From NCBI GenBank assembly GCA_030737875.1, contig CM060915.1:362387863-362451862 (forward strand): a stretch of 64,000 nucleotides of DNA. The letters run 5' to 3'. Made by a program: the position numbers and the translations under genes. This stretch comes from Allium sativum. Taxonomy: Eukaryota > Streptophyta > Magnoliopsida > Asparagales > Amaryllidaceae. Positions 34,091-45,415 of the stretch are shown one piece after another. Numbering within the stretch: position 1 is the stretch's first letter; each line of letters begins with the position of its first letter. The notes below the pieces were generated by a model. That model saw only the letters and a list, made by a program, of their open reading frames with translations. It did no database searches and was not told where the DNA came from.

Positions 34091-34277
34091 TTGGGTTGAG
34101 TTTGCAACGTAAAACTACCCGGAACCGACCGGCCTAACTAGTAGTTGCAAACAATAGGACCCAATGTGAGAAGTTGGTCATGTCGCGCTTAAGACCCGAG
34201 GTTAGACTAGGTTGTGGTGTAAATCTACCCGGACCCGCCTGGCTTAACTAGTAACCACAACAAGGTCTAATGTGAGA
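34091..34277 (+). other. Duplicated hairpin, element D 5' LTR
   Basis: Copy 1: outer TTGGGT (34091)/ACCCAA (34159), inner GTTTGCAAC (34100-34108)/GTTGCAAAC (34144-34152). Copy 2: outer TTAGAC (34202)/GTCTAA (34265), inner GTTGTGGT (34211)/ACCACAAC (34254). All arms pair perfectly. The 3' LTR copies are at 40524-40710. Confidence 0.78.
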
Positions 34278-34311
34278 GGTTAAGAGTGCATTGATTAAAT
34301 TAATGCCACAT

Positions 34312-35000
34312 GATAAGGTTAAGTAAATTTGACTAATGACACTTAACCGATATGACACGAATGGGTAGGTTAAGTGGGACCGGGCTTGATTTCCTTAATG
34401 ACACTTAACCATGCAAGATGATTAGGAGATGGGGTTAAGTAATTTGCACTTAACTAATCCGACTGGGTAATTAGATGAGGTTAAGTAATTAAGACTTAAC
34501 TAACCTAACCACGGTAATTAGATGGGGTTAAGTAATCCACACTTAACTAATCTAAACACGGTAATTCGACGGGGTTAAGTTAAACACTTAACCAATTTAA
34601 ACTTGGTAATTCAATGAGGTTAAGTAACCAATACTTAACCAACTTAACGTGATAATTTAATGGGGTTAAGCAACTTATACTTAACCAATTATACATGAAG
34701 ATTTGATGTGGTTAAGTGACCTAAACTTAACCAATCTAACTCGTTAATTTGATGTGGTTAAGTGAACTAAACTTAACCAATCTAACTCGTTAATTGGATG
34801 TGGTTAAGTGACCTATACTTAACCAATCTAACTCGTTAATTTGATGAGGTTAAGTTAACCTATACTTAACCAATCTAACGTGAAAACATGATAAGGCTAA
34901 GTCACGAATCACTTGAATACGCTTGACCGATTTGACTCGGTAATTTGACAAGGTCAAGTTAATTTATATAATTAACCAATCTAAAATGATAATTAGACGA
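34312..35000 (+). repeat. Tandem array of about 46-bp hairpin units, element D 5' LTR
   Basis: About 12 good and several decayed units. Each begins GGTTAAGT, has 5-8 spacer bases, then ACTTAACC or ACTTAACT, then about 25 bases with AATCTAACTCGTTAATT in the most regular units (34735-34860). Each can form a helix of up to 8 bp. Only two such units are seen in the LTR of C (21040-21140), so the array is an expansion specific to D. Confidence 0.88.
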
Positions 35001-37004
35001 GGTTAAGTTATGGATTGCTTAATATACTTAGCCAACTTGACACATGGTTTGTAGGTTTAAGTCTTGGACTTGGATACTTAGCCAATTTTGACATGGTTTG
35101 TAGACGGGCTAAGTTATGAACTTAAGTGACACTTAACCCATTAGATAAACCCTAATTCGGAGGATTAGGTAAATAACCACAGTTAACAAGGATTATGGAA
35201 ATAAGGCTAAGTGGTAAACCTTAGTTAAGGGAAACTAAGTAATAATTCTTAGTCAAGGAAATTTGGACCATTTCTTAGATAGATTAGTAACCCGATACGT
35301 TAGGTCAACGTTTAAGTATGCGTGTAGGAGCAGGCTATCTGATTTAGATAAAGGCTCCAACGAACCGGGTAACGAAGCAGCGGCTTCGGGGAACGTGAGG
35401 ATATTCTTGGGATCCCTCTGTGAGCTGCCAGGTCATTATACTAGGCTCACGAGAGGTTGAGGTCTGCGGTAGAAGAACCAAGAATATGCCTTGGTTGCTA
35501 TGCGAGCGACCTAAAGACTGGGGTGGATAGCAGTGAGCCGACGAATACCTAAGGTGCCCGAGATAGCAAGTTCGTCGATCATCTACCATCTTGAGTCAAG
35601 CGTGTACGTACGGAAAGGCAGGGAACACCCAACAGACCATAATTTGCTATCTAATTATGGGTGAGGTAGGCCGTAGGATGTGGGCTGGCCGGAGTGTAGT
35701 TCTCATGCAAGATTTTCTCTTGTGTTGCCTTTCACTAGTTGAGGGAGGGGTCTCGTGGGACCATAGCCACGTGTAGAAAAGCAGACCTTAGTATCTGCAT
35801 CGGTAGATAAATCTAAAGCTCCCGACCGAGTCCTGTATTTCTTGGTTTGCCCTGTGACAGGACTCGGATGGCACGATGTGATACGTGTGCATACAGTTAT
35901 AGAAAAACGATTCACGATGAATGCGTGGGAAAAAGGGCGCGGTTGAGGGTTAGCGTAATCCCTAGTGGCCTAGGTGGTTTAACCCAAACCGAAACACGAA
36001 AGCGCGCAATAGGTAAGCGTAATCCCTAGTGGTGCTAGGTGGCGTAAGTCCTGGTAGTTCAAACGATGATTCATATGGAAGAGCCTAGCTAGAACAAGGG
36101 TGACAGTCCAAACGATTTCAAGGATAAAACGACATGAGGAAGCCCGTACGAGGTACGGCAAAGGACTGAACTTATATATATGGAAAGAAACATATGATTT
36201 GAGTAACCTATATATGCGATATATTAGGTTGACATGGACCATTTCATGACATGGGGCAAGTGACATTCATGGTTAACACATGACGCGGGTAGGGATACTA
36301 GTACGAGAGGTGCAGAGCAAATATACATGTTAGAACCAGGAAAAATATACATAATAGACACCGGGGGATGTTAGACAGGATAGATACCTGGGGATAGTAT
36401 ACTTGATAGAAACCTGACAAGGTGATACCTTGATTTATCACGACACCGTAGTTTATCACGATATCTTAGTTTACCTTGCTACAGTAGTTCAGCCTGTTAC
36501 CCTGGTTTAGTTTATCTATCTTGTAGTCATCCTTATGTTTACTTTCAGTTTATGCATGTCATGTTACCTTTGCCTGTTTTTATACTGGGAGTAGATAGGA
36601 CTTACTCAGTCTTTTTGACTGACCCGTTTTGTTTCGCCTCTTTTCTTCCGTTTCCCCCCCAGGTTACAGGGAGGAAACAATGCTGTTTAGTTCGGACTTC
36701 TTCTGCCTGAAGGTCATCATGGATGGCTTGGACTTCTCTTGGCTATGGCTACTTTACTGTTTTTACTTGGGGAATAATTTATGAAAAGGTTTTTATGCTT
36801 CTTTATTATTGCAAGACAGGTTTTGATGTACTCTGATGTAAAAGGCTTTAGACCTTATTTATTCATGTTATGAAAGTTTGATTTTACTTCCGCTATTTTA
36901 TATGTTCTGTCTTGTGATATTTCTGTGCATGTTTACCAATAATGCCCCTCTAAAGCTAGTGCATTCCTTTGCGAGTGACCCTAGCGGAGGCGGGGTGTTA
37001 CATT

Positions 37005-37016
37005 TGGTATCAGAGC
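37005..37016 (+). other. Primer binding site of element D (initiator tRNA-Met)
   Basis: TGGTATCAGAGC, two bases after the LTR. Confidence 0.93.
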
Positions 37017-37479
37017 AGAAGGTTACTAGACTGGGCAAAAGTTTTTAAAGACCTTCTGAAAATTATTTGAAAAACCGTTTACAAAGAAGCATTTTTCAAG
37101 AAAATTTTCTTTTAAAAAGAAAAAGGCTATTCCCCAAAGGCCATTAGCATTATCCTTGTTTCCTTGATTGAATCTCTTTTCCTTTCTTTCCTCCATCTGT
37201 AGTCACAGTGGTTTTGACTGCGACTAGTCTTTCTAGCTGCGTAAATGTTTCCCGTACGATGGAGGTGGTTCTCGAGAGACCGTTGCAGAGTTATGAAAGG
37301 ATAGTAAGAACAAGGATAAAGGATACGAGCTCAGGGATAAGCAACATGTTGGTATGGCTGAGTCCTAAAAGGAGGGAGAAAGATGAACAATGAAACCCAT
37401 GACGAGAGAGTACCTTTGGCATGGTGAAACGGGACGGATTGTTAAGTATCATGGAACAGGGACAAGATCATTTGGAGGG

Positions 37480-37890
37480 CAATAGTATGCTCTCATTTCT
37501 AGGGTAACGATCTTGTTAAAGGTTTAGCTTTTCTTCTCTATCATCCTGTCGGGACTTTGTTTTGATCACCGCATCTTTTAAGTCCGCTTCGATAGTTGAG
37601 TCTCTGCACCTTAGTACTAGCATAGTAGAGGATCCCGCTTTTGTCTCAAGTCCTATTGGCAGATCGATCCATTTACTCATGGCTTGTTTGGATTTGAGAA
37701 TTCTATATCAAGTGTTGAGCTTGGAAATAATGCTTATGTTTATAAGTTGTGGATGGATTCTAGGGATAAAGTGGTTATCAGTAAGGGGTGCCACTCTCGG
37801 TTTTAGAAGGAGGGTAGTTAGACTCTTGGCTTGCTTTGGTAATACCCTTGAAGTACCGCGTAACCTTTTTGGGTTCTGTCATGATTAGTT
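37480..37890 (+). pseudogene. Protease remnant in element D
   Basis: FLLYHPVGTLF corresponds to the segment before the protease active site of A and C, but the D-S-G-A motif is destroyed. Then comes an open stretch 37562-37888 with SIVESLHLSTSIVEDPAF, ILGIKWLS and RRVVRLLACFGNTLEV, aligned to the protease part of elements A and C, including the GMDWLS site, here GIKWLS. The catalytic Asp-Ser-Gly is gone, so no enzyme results. Confidence 0.75.
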
Positions 37891-37904
37891 ACTTAGAATC
37901 CCTA

Positions 37905-38285
37905 GATGCCTTTGTTGGAAATTAGAAACCCGATCGAATGGTGTTCGCTAATAAGACGGATGGTTTACTTCGATTATGTATGGGTTATGGGAATTACCCT
38001 AGTAAGTGCGCACGGTAACTTGTTTACTTTCAAGAGAAAGTTTTTCTACGTGGAATACCTTATGGTACAAGGTCCAGGATTCACTAGTGAATTTTGAGGG
38101 CTCGCATGGAATAATGTGTACGTAGTCCTGTTTGCGCCAAGTATTCTAAGAAGGAGAATAAGTGCAAGTGGAACGAGAGGCGACGAGGAAATGAGTTCCA
38201 ACTCATGTTATGGAAACAGGAAATAAGAAGCTGCGAAATCGTGAAGTAAAAGGGGCGGTCAAGGCACGATGGAACTAAGCTCAAG
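37905..38285 (+). pseudogene. Fragments of reverse transcriptase, integrase and chromodomain in element D
   Basis: About 37935-37990 reads like the start of reverse transcriptase ([17 protein letters not shown], now broken). About 38065-38100 recalls integrase FTSEF. About 38163-38280 encodes QVEREATRK, then a stop, VPTHVMETGNKKLRNREV and KARW, which aligns to the segment between integrase and chromodomain of A and C. Most of reverse transcriptase, RNase H and integrase is missing. The pieces keep pol order, so the interior arose by several internal deletions. Confidence 0.65.
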
Positions 38286-38960
38286 GTAATGCGACTCAGG
38301 AGACTGAAGGCTAAATACGTGCATGATATCTCCTTTGGGAATATATCATCGATCCCTGTTTTTCTGTTGAGCTTGCTTGTAGGCTATCTTTTATGGATAT
38401 CCTCTCGGTCCTGTCTCTGTTACAAACCCCGTACGGAGTTTGTTTTGTTTATCTTCTCGACCCTGTTTCAGGGAATCTTAGGTAGAACCCTATGGATGTA
38501 AACATGTATTTGAAACATGTTATGGTTGATATGGTTGCAAATGGTTGCAAGTGGTTGCTCGTGGATGCGCGAATTTACATTAGATATTAGCTCGACTCGG
38601 TCACATTTCATATTGCATATGCACGAGTATTTATACTTGTTTATGGATGAAATTGAATGTGTTATCATGCGGATGTTGCATATGGTTGAATGTTTGTGCA
38701 CGCATATAGTGTATATGACTAGGATTATTTGCATACATGATGGATTCATAGCACTAAACATATTTTTGCATTCAAAAGATTTTTCAGGCCTGATCATTAG
38801 CATTAGCTAAGGAACATGTACACACACGTTTTGCATATATTCATACAGCATTAGAAATCATCTAAGGACAATGGTTGCTTGTGAATGATGTTTTGAGTAG
38901 ATGGATGATGGATGGTAGGATATGTTCTTCCTAACTTAGAGATTTCGGGGACGAAATCCT
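38286..38960 (+). other. 3' untranslated region of element D
   Basis: Corresponds to 26652-27210 of element C (shared words such as GGTTGCTCGTGGAT and CATATTGCATATGCA). No coding signal. Confidence 0.65.
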
Positions 38961-38975
38961 AAAAGGTGGGGAGAA
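38961..38975 (+). other. Polypurine tract of element D
   Basis: AAAAGGTGGGGAGAA, preceded by the conserved GATTTCGGGGACGAAATCC block. Confidence 0.85.
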
Positions 38976-39195
38976 TGTAACAACCCGTATTTCAATAACA
39001 TGTTAAAACGAGAATCAAGGCAGAATTTAATTTTAAATTCTGAATCAAGTAAAACGGACTATGCCATTGCGTTCGTCTCGGAAAAATACGCGAAATAGAG
39101 TCCGAGTTTTCGAAAATCGGAGTCCGTATGACCCGGTTAAGGCCCAAAGAAGTTTTCGGGAAATTTGAATTTCGAAACATGCAGAAATGGGGCCA

Positions 39196-39213
39196 GGCGG
39201 GAAAATTCCCGCC
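39196..39213 (+). promoter_or_regulatory. Paired E2F-type palindrome, element D 3' LTR
   Basis: Identical to the 5' LTR copy, upstream of TATA at 39430. Confidence 0.5.
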
Positions 39214-39429
39214 CAGGCATGTCGACAGGCATGTCGACAGGGCTGTCGACTTGCAAGTCGATAGGCATGTCGACAGGCATGTCGACAGGGCTGTCGACTT
39301 GCCCTGTCGGCTGATTCTGGTCTGGTGCACCTATTTTCCATCTTGGCTAGGTTTTTGGGCCTGGTTTGAAATCTGACGGTTCAGGTTGGTCCTAGGGTTA
39401 ATCTAAGGGCCTAAAACTATCCTAATCTC

Positions 39430-39437
39430 TATAAAAA
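39430..39437 (+). promoter_or_regulatory. TATA box, element D 3' LTR
   Basis: TATAAAAA in the same context. Confidence 0.7.
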
Positions 39438-40523
39438 GACCCTAAACCTACCCCTAAACCCTCATTATTCACTCATGTAACTAAACTATGGCCAAATTTC
39501 TACTCTCATGGCCTCCATCTCAAATCCCTAGAGCCTATGCATTCAAATCGGGTTCAAATCAAAAGGTGCAAGCTTGCTACACCAAATAGAGGCCAAATCA
39601 ACATTGCTATGCGAGTTTCATGAAGGTTCTTCTTCAAAGGAGCCACCTTTCTTCGTCAAGATGATTCATGCTTCTTTCCCTAGGCCTAACTATGTAAGTT
39701 CTAGCTACTTTTAGATGGAAACGGTAGTTTTGATAATGACATGGGATAAAATGAGGCTAAACATGATTATGCGAACCTATATGAACCTTACCTTGCCTCT
39801 TGTGTTTATATTTATGATTTTAGGCCTTGTGAGTGACTTAATCATGCCTCTCATGCTATGCATAACCTAGTTTAACTTGCGAGTTTGGATCTTTATGCAT
39901 GAAATGCTAGCATGAACCTTTGGGAACCATTTGACTTGTGAAACATAGGCAAATACTTGACCTTGGGGCTTATGCATGCATACGAACACAAACCCCTTAT
40001 GTTTCATGCATGTTTGTGGCAAAACCTCCTTATGATATTATGCAAGTTTGTGGCCAAATCCTATATGATAGTATGCATGCTTATGGTCAATCCCTACATG
40101 ACTCTATCATGCATGTTTTAAGGCCAAACCCCCTTATGACGCCATGCATGTTTGAAGCAAATCCCTTTTTGTGGCATCGTGCATGTTTTGGGGTCTACAT
40201 GTAGCCATAGTATACCTACTATGTTGACTCGCTTTGCTTGCGTTGGGAAACACGATTTTGGGTAATTAGGTAAACATTAACATGTCGCGAAATCTTAACT
40301 TGATTATGACATGTGTTTATACTTGAAAATATGACTTGGAAGATAACATGGAAGTTGGCATGTAAGTATGCATAAAAACATGAGCTTGGGAATTTACCTA
40401 TTAAGTTAGGTCTACCCTTTGGGAATTTACCTATTAAGTTAGGTCTACCCAAATGCTTGAAAACTTGTAACATGTTTTGGAAACATGATGAACTTAGATA
40501 ATATGAGTGTGGCCAACTCGAGG

Positions 40524-40710
40524 TTGGGTTGAGTTTGCAACGTAAAACTACCCGGAACCGACCGGCCTAACTAGTAGTTGCAAACAATAGGACCCAATGT
40601 GAGAAGTTGGTCATGTCGCGCTTAAGACCCGAGGTTAGACTAGGTTGTGGTGTAAATCTACCCGGACCCGCCCGGCTTAACTAGTAACCACAACAAGGTC
40701 TAATGTGAGA
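40524..40710 (+). other. Duplicated hairpin, element D 3' LTR
   Basis: Same two copies and same arms; one loop base differs (GCCTGG in the 5' LTR, GCCCGG here). Confidence 0.77.
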
Positions 40711-40744
40711 GGTTAAGAGTGCATTGATTAAATTAATGCCACAT

Positions 40745-41433
40745 GATAAGGTTAAGTAAATTTGACTAATGACACTTAACCGATATGACACGAATGGGTA
40801 GGTTAAGTGGGACCGGGCTTGATTTCCTTAATGACACTTAACCATGCAAGATGATTAGGAGATGGGGTTAAGTAATTTGCACTTAACTAATCCGACTGGG
40901 TAATTAGATGAGGTTAAGTAATTAAGACTTAACTAACCTAACCACGGTAATTAGATGGGGTTAAGTAATCCACACTTAACTAATCTAAACACGGTAATTC
41001 GACGGGGTTAAGTTAAACACTTAACCAATTTAAACTTGGTAATTCAATGAGGTTAAGTAACCAATACTTAACCAACTTAACGTGATAATTTAATGGGGTT
41101 AAGCAACTTATACTTAACCAATTATACATGAAGATTTGATGTGGTTAAGTGACCTAAACTTAACCAATCTAACTCGTTAATTTGATGTGGTTAAGTGAAC
41201 TAAACTTAACCAATCTAACTCGTTAATTGGATGTGGTTAAGTGACCTATACTTAACCAATCTAACTCGTTAATTTGATGAGGTTAAGTTAACCTATACTT
41301 AACCAATCTAACGTGAAAACATGATAAGGCTAAGTCACGAATCACTTGAATACGCTTGACCGATTTGACTCGGTAATTTGACAAGGTCAAGTTAATTTAT
41401 ATAATTAACCAATCTAAAATGATAATTAGACGA
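40745..41433 (+). repeat. Tandem array of about 46-bp hairpin units, element D 3' LTR
   Basis: Same array, unit for unit, as in the 5' LTR. Confidence 0.87.
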
Positions 41434-43434
41434 GGTTAAGTTATGGATTGCTTAATATACTTAGCCAACTTGACACATGGTTTGTAGGGTTAAGTCTTGG
41501 ACTTGGATACTTAGCCAATTTTGACATGGTTTGTAGACGGGCTAAGTTATGAACTTAAGTGACACTTAACCCATTAGATAAACCCTAATTCGGAGGATTA
41601 GGTAAATAACCACAGTTTACAAGGATTATGGAAATAAGGCTAAGTGGTAAACCTTAGTTAAGGGAAACTAAGTAATAATTCTTAGTCAAGGAAATTTGGA
41701 CCATTTCTTAGATAGATTAGTAACCCGATACATTAGGTCAACGTTTAAGTATGCGTGTAGGAGCAGGCTATCTGATTTAGATAAAGGCTCCAACGAACCG
41801 GGTAACGAAGCAGCGGCTTCGGGGAACGTGAGGATATTCTTGGGATCCCTCTGTGAGCTGCCAGGTCATTATACTAGGCTCACGAGAGGTTGAGGTCTGC
41901 GGTAGAAGAACCAAGAATATGCCTTGGTTGCTATGCGAGCGACCTAAAGACTGGGGTGGATAGCAGTGAGCCGACGAATACCTAAGGTGCCCGAGATAGC
42001 AAATTCGTCGATCATCTACCATCTTGAGTCAAGCGTGTACGTACGGAAAGGCAGGGAACACCCAACAGACCATAATTTGCTATCTAATTATGGGTGAGGT
42101 AGGCCGTAGGATGTGGGCTGGCCGGAGTGTAGTTCTCATGCAAGATTTTCTCTTGTGTTGCCTTTCACTAGTTGAGGGAGGGGTCTCGTGGGACCATAGC
42201 CACGTGTAGAAAAGCAGACCTTAGTATCTGCATCGGCAGATAAATCTAAAGCTCCCGACCGAGTCCTGTATTTCTTGGTTTGCCCTGTGACAGGACTCGG
42301 ATGGCACGATGTGATACGTGTGCATACAGTTATAGAAAAACGATTCACGATGAATGCGTGGGAAAAAGGGCGCGGTTGAGGGTTAGCGTAATCCCTAGTG
42401 GCCTAGGTGGTTTAACCCAAATCGAAACACGAAAGCGCGCAATAGGTAAGCGTAATCCCTAGTGGTGCTAGGTGGCGTAAGTCCTGGTAGTTCAAACGAT
42501 GATTCATATGGAAGAGCCTAGCTAGAACAAGGGTGACAGTCCAAACGATTTCAAGGATAAAACGACATGAGGAAGCCCGTACGAGGTACGGCAAAGGACT
42601 GAACTTATATATATGGAAAGAAACATATGATTTGAGTAACCTGTATATGCGATATATTAGGTTGACATGGACCATTTCATGACATGGGGCAAGGGACATT
42701 CATGGTTAACACATGACGCGGGTAGGGATACTAGTACGAGAGGTGCAGAGCAAATATACATGTTAGAACCAGGAAAAATATACATAATAGACACCGGGGG
42801 ATGTTAGACAGGATAGATACCTGGGGATAGTATACTTGATAGAAACCTGACAAGGTGATACCTTGATTTATCACGACACCGTAGTTTATCACGATATCTT
42901 AGTTTACCTTGCTACAGTAGTTCAGCCTGTTACCCTGGTTTAGTTTATCTATCTTGTAGTCATCCTTATGTTTACTTTCAGTTTATGCATGTCATGTTAC
43001 CTTTGCCTGTTTTTATACTGGGAGTAGATAGGACTTACTCAGTCTTTTTGACTGACCCGTTTTGTTTCGCCTCTTTTCTTCCGTTTCCCCCCCAGGTTAC
43101 AGGGAGGAAACAATGCTGTTTAGTTCGGACTTCTTCTGCCTGAAGGTCATCATGGATGGCTTGGACTTCTCTTGGCTATGGCTACTTTACTGTTTTTACT
43201 AGGGGAATAATTTATGAAAAGGTTTTATGCTTCTTTATTATTGCAAGACAGGTTTTGATGTACTCTGATGTAAAAGGCTTTAGACCTTATTTATTCATGT
43301 TATGAAAGTTTGATTTTACTTCCGCTATTTTATATGTTCTGTCTTGTGATATTTCTGTGCATGTTTACCAATAATGCCCCTCTAAAGCTAGTGCATTCCT
43401 TTGCGAGTGACCCTAGCGGAGGCGGGGTGTTACA

Positions 43435-43439
43435 CAAGA
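43435..43439 (+). other. Target-site duplication of element D, right copy
   Basis: CAAGA immediately after the terminal ACA of the 3' LTR. Confidence 0.92.
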
Positions 43440-43752
43440 GATCGTTGGCATTCATCTAAAGTCCCCACATCGTTGGCTTATATAGGCTTCGTAGGGAACC
43501 AACCTCTCCCAAGTTCAAGCTAGTTCCCAGGGATGATCTTCAACCCATATAAGGCCGCAGAATTTTAGAATCTTGACATACATATTTTGGATACTTTCCT
43601 CAAAGGACGATCCAACGCAAAACTCCGTGTCCTCAATCTGTTCCATCAGTTATTCAACTTCTCTCAGGTGTTCGGCCTTCATCCAATCAACCGTGCTCAA
43701 CACATCTCGGTTACGAGCCTACGTCCTCCTTTTCTTTACTCGTAGCCTCCAA

Positions 43753-44549
43753 TTACCTCTTTAGCTCAGTAACCTCGGCATTCTCGGCTCGCAGCCTTTC
43801 GTTCTCTGACCTCTGAGCATCATTATCGTTCTGGAGTTCGGTAACCCTCGCATTGTCCTTCTCTAAGATACCACATGCTTGCACCAGATCAGTCTTGTCC
43901 TTTTTTAAAGCGTTGTTCTCGGTAGTTAAGTCAGCCATGGTGTCTTTAAAATTTGAAAGGGCATGCTTCGACTCCCTCTTCAGTGTTTTGAAAGCCTGCA
44001 TCATCTCAACTGCAACAACGAGATCCGTAAGCTAGCATTCTAGGGTTGGATAATGCGTAAAAAAAGACTTACGATGCTGGGAATGGGCATACCTATCTTC
44101 TTGTTCAAATTTTTGACAATGGTCCTCCCGGCATCAAGGGCCGACCTCTGGTCAAGAAGCTTCAAGTTCTTCTCTTCGATCAGCTTTGAAAGGTGGAATG
44201 AATTCTTGGTAAGCTCGTTGTCTTAGTGATACGTGGCCCGAACATGCATCCACATCTCTCCCGACTCCGTGCTAGGGGCTGGGCGGAGATCACGAAGGGA
44301 TTTCAGCTCATCAAAGTAGAACTGAGTGGAATACAGTTCCAAAAATGTCCACATCTCCTTTGTATGAATTTGGGACTCTATCAGGTCTTGCATCCCCGTC
44401 ATAGCCTCCCTATCCAGTCCTGGTTGACCAAACAACAACTGCTTCCCCTTAGCAGACTGAACGGGAGCCACAGGGGCAGTACGCGGGGAAGCTATCGAAG
44501 GCGAAGGCCGGGAGCCGCCTAGGTTAAGTCGGGAATCTCCCACAAACAC
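43753..44549 (-). pseudogene. Middle part of the element B antisense gene, with coiled coil
   Basis: Two open pieces: 44549-44223 (Ser/Pro-rich start, then a helical part) and 44004-43753 (TENNALKKDKTDLVQACGI, then NDAQRSENERLRAENAEV), a clear heptad-like coiled coil of about 80 residues. The order on the minus strand is N-terminal domain (46246-45416), this part, then the charged tail beyond element D. Gaps may be introns or decay. Function unknown. Confidence 0.55.
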
Positions 44550-44842
44550 GCGATTGGGAGGAGGAGGGGTCGGGGATTGCCGAGATCGGTCCCTGCCCCG
44601 ATGCTCATTACCCTGTCCTAGCGGGGGTGGGACATCATATAAGCTGGTAGATCTCCTGAAACTTTCGAAGGAAGAGCTCCAAGGGCACCAATGGGCCCCA
44701 TGTCCGTGACGTCTTCCTCCCGGTCATTTAGACATATCACTTGATGAGAGAAAGAGATAAGACCCGTCAAGTCGTGCATTCAGAAGAATCTCTATGCTAT
44801 GCAGTGACTATAAGTGTATGCCCTAAGTGTTCTCACAACAAA

Positions 44843-45219
44843 TCAGATTGTGTCCCATTTGAAGGAGTTAACTCCCTCTTCCATGCCAGTTGGAGTCGGC
44901 CAAAGGGATGTGTTTAAGTCAAGTTTATTTAAGCCATCAAACTGGCGCTCATCTTCAAGTGGAGTCGCGGCTTTAGGAGCAGTCACAAGAGACAACGACC
45001 TGATCGGCACTCCAGCCCCTTTGCTTGGGGGTGGGGCAGGAACATCCATCGAGCCCTTATCCCCAGACGTAGCCTCCTCACTATGAGCCCCATCATCACC
45101 AACATCTCCCGGAACTTTACAACCATTTTTGGATTAGGCCCCACAGTGGGTAATTTCCTTTTCTGGCCAGTAATCGCAGGACTTTTCGCCATAAGCTTCT
45201 TTGGCAAACTACTTGCCAT
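44843..45219 (-). pseudogene. Possible linker pieces of the element B antisense gene
   Basis: Two overlapping minus-strand frames (45219-44983 and 45049-44843) without recognized domains, located between the N-terminal domain and the coiled coil. They could be exon remnants or chance frames. Confidence 0.3.
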
Positions 45220-45415
45220 TGTGGGCCTAGTTATAGCCAGTCATCCGGGAGCAACCAAGCATGGCGAAGGCACTCTTAGCTTGTCACGGTATCAGTTTGC
45301 CAAATTTGACGGGGATCTCTCGCAGAACATTAAGACATTGCTGGTACTCCTCACCAGTTGGTACCTCGGGGTTTCCTGCCACGAGAAAACAATAATGAGA
45401 CACAAGATCCAATAA

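Larger units (their letters stand above)
33261..36662 (+). other. Candidate intron inside R-U5 of the element D 5' LTR
   Basis: Donor CTAT/GTAAGTTC at 33261. Branch-point-like CTGAC at 36619-36623. A pyrimidine tract precedes acceptor CCCCAG/GTTACAG at 36662. 3402 bp. The same sites in the 3' LTR are 39694 and 43095. The intron would remove most of a roughly 4-kb R-U5. Confidence 0.52.
32543..37002 (+). repeat. 5' LTR of element D (4460 bp)
   Basis: Starts TGTAACAACCCG and ends GGGGTGTTACA. About 1.4 kb longer than the LTRs of A and C, mostly due to a hairpin-repeat array at 34310-35000 and sequence after it. Confidence 0.94.
32543..43434 (+). mobile_element. Element D: non-autonomous Tekay-derived LTR retrotransposon with 4.46-kb LTRs
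   Basis: Complete and recent: perfect 5-bp duplication, LTRs of 4460 and 4459 bp with fewer than 20 differences by eye, intact primer site and polypurine tract. Only 1973 bp lie between the LTRs, and they hold decayed patches of protease, reverse transcriptase, integrase and chromodomain, not a gene. The LTR plan (TGTAACA start, E2F-type palindrome, GTCGAC repeats, TATA, donor, hairpin pair, acceptor) is that of A and C, so D is a derivative of a Tekay element. It must have been copied with proteins supplied by another element. Confidence 0.93.
38976..43434 (+). repeat. 3' LTR of element D (4459 bp)
   Basis: Offset of 6433 bp from the 5' LTR, nearly identical along the whole length; one single-base indel seen in a T run near 36788/43220. 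Confidence 0.94.

Noticed and set aside
34312..35000. Regular repeats with spacers that might suggest a CRISPR-like array
   Set aside because: The units are direct tandem repeats with small palindromes inside a plant LTR, present in both LTRs. Spacers are not unique and there are no cas genes.
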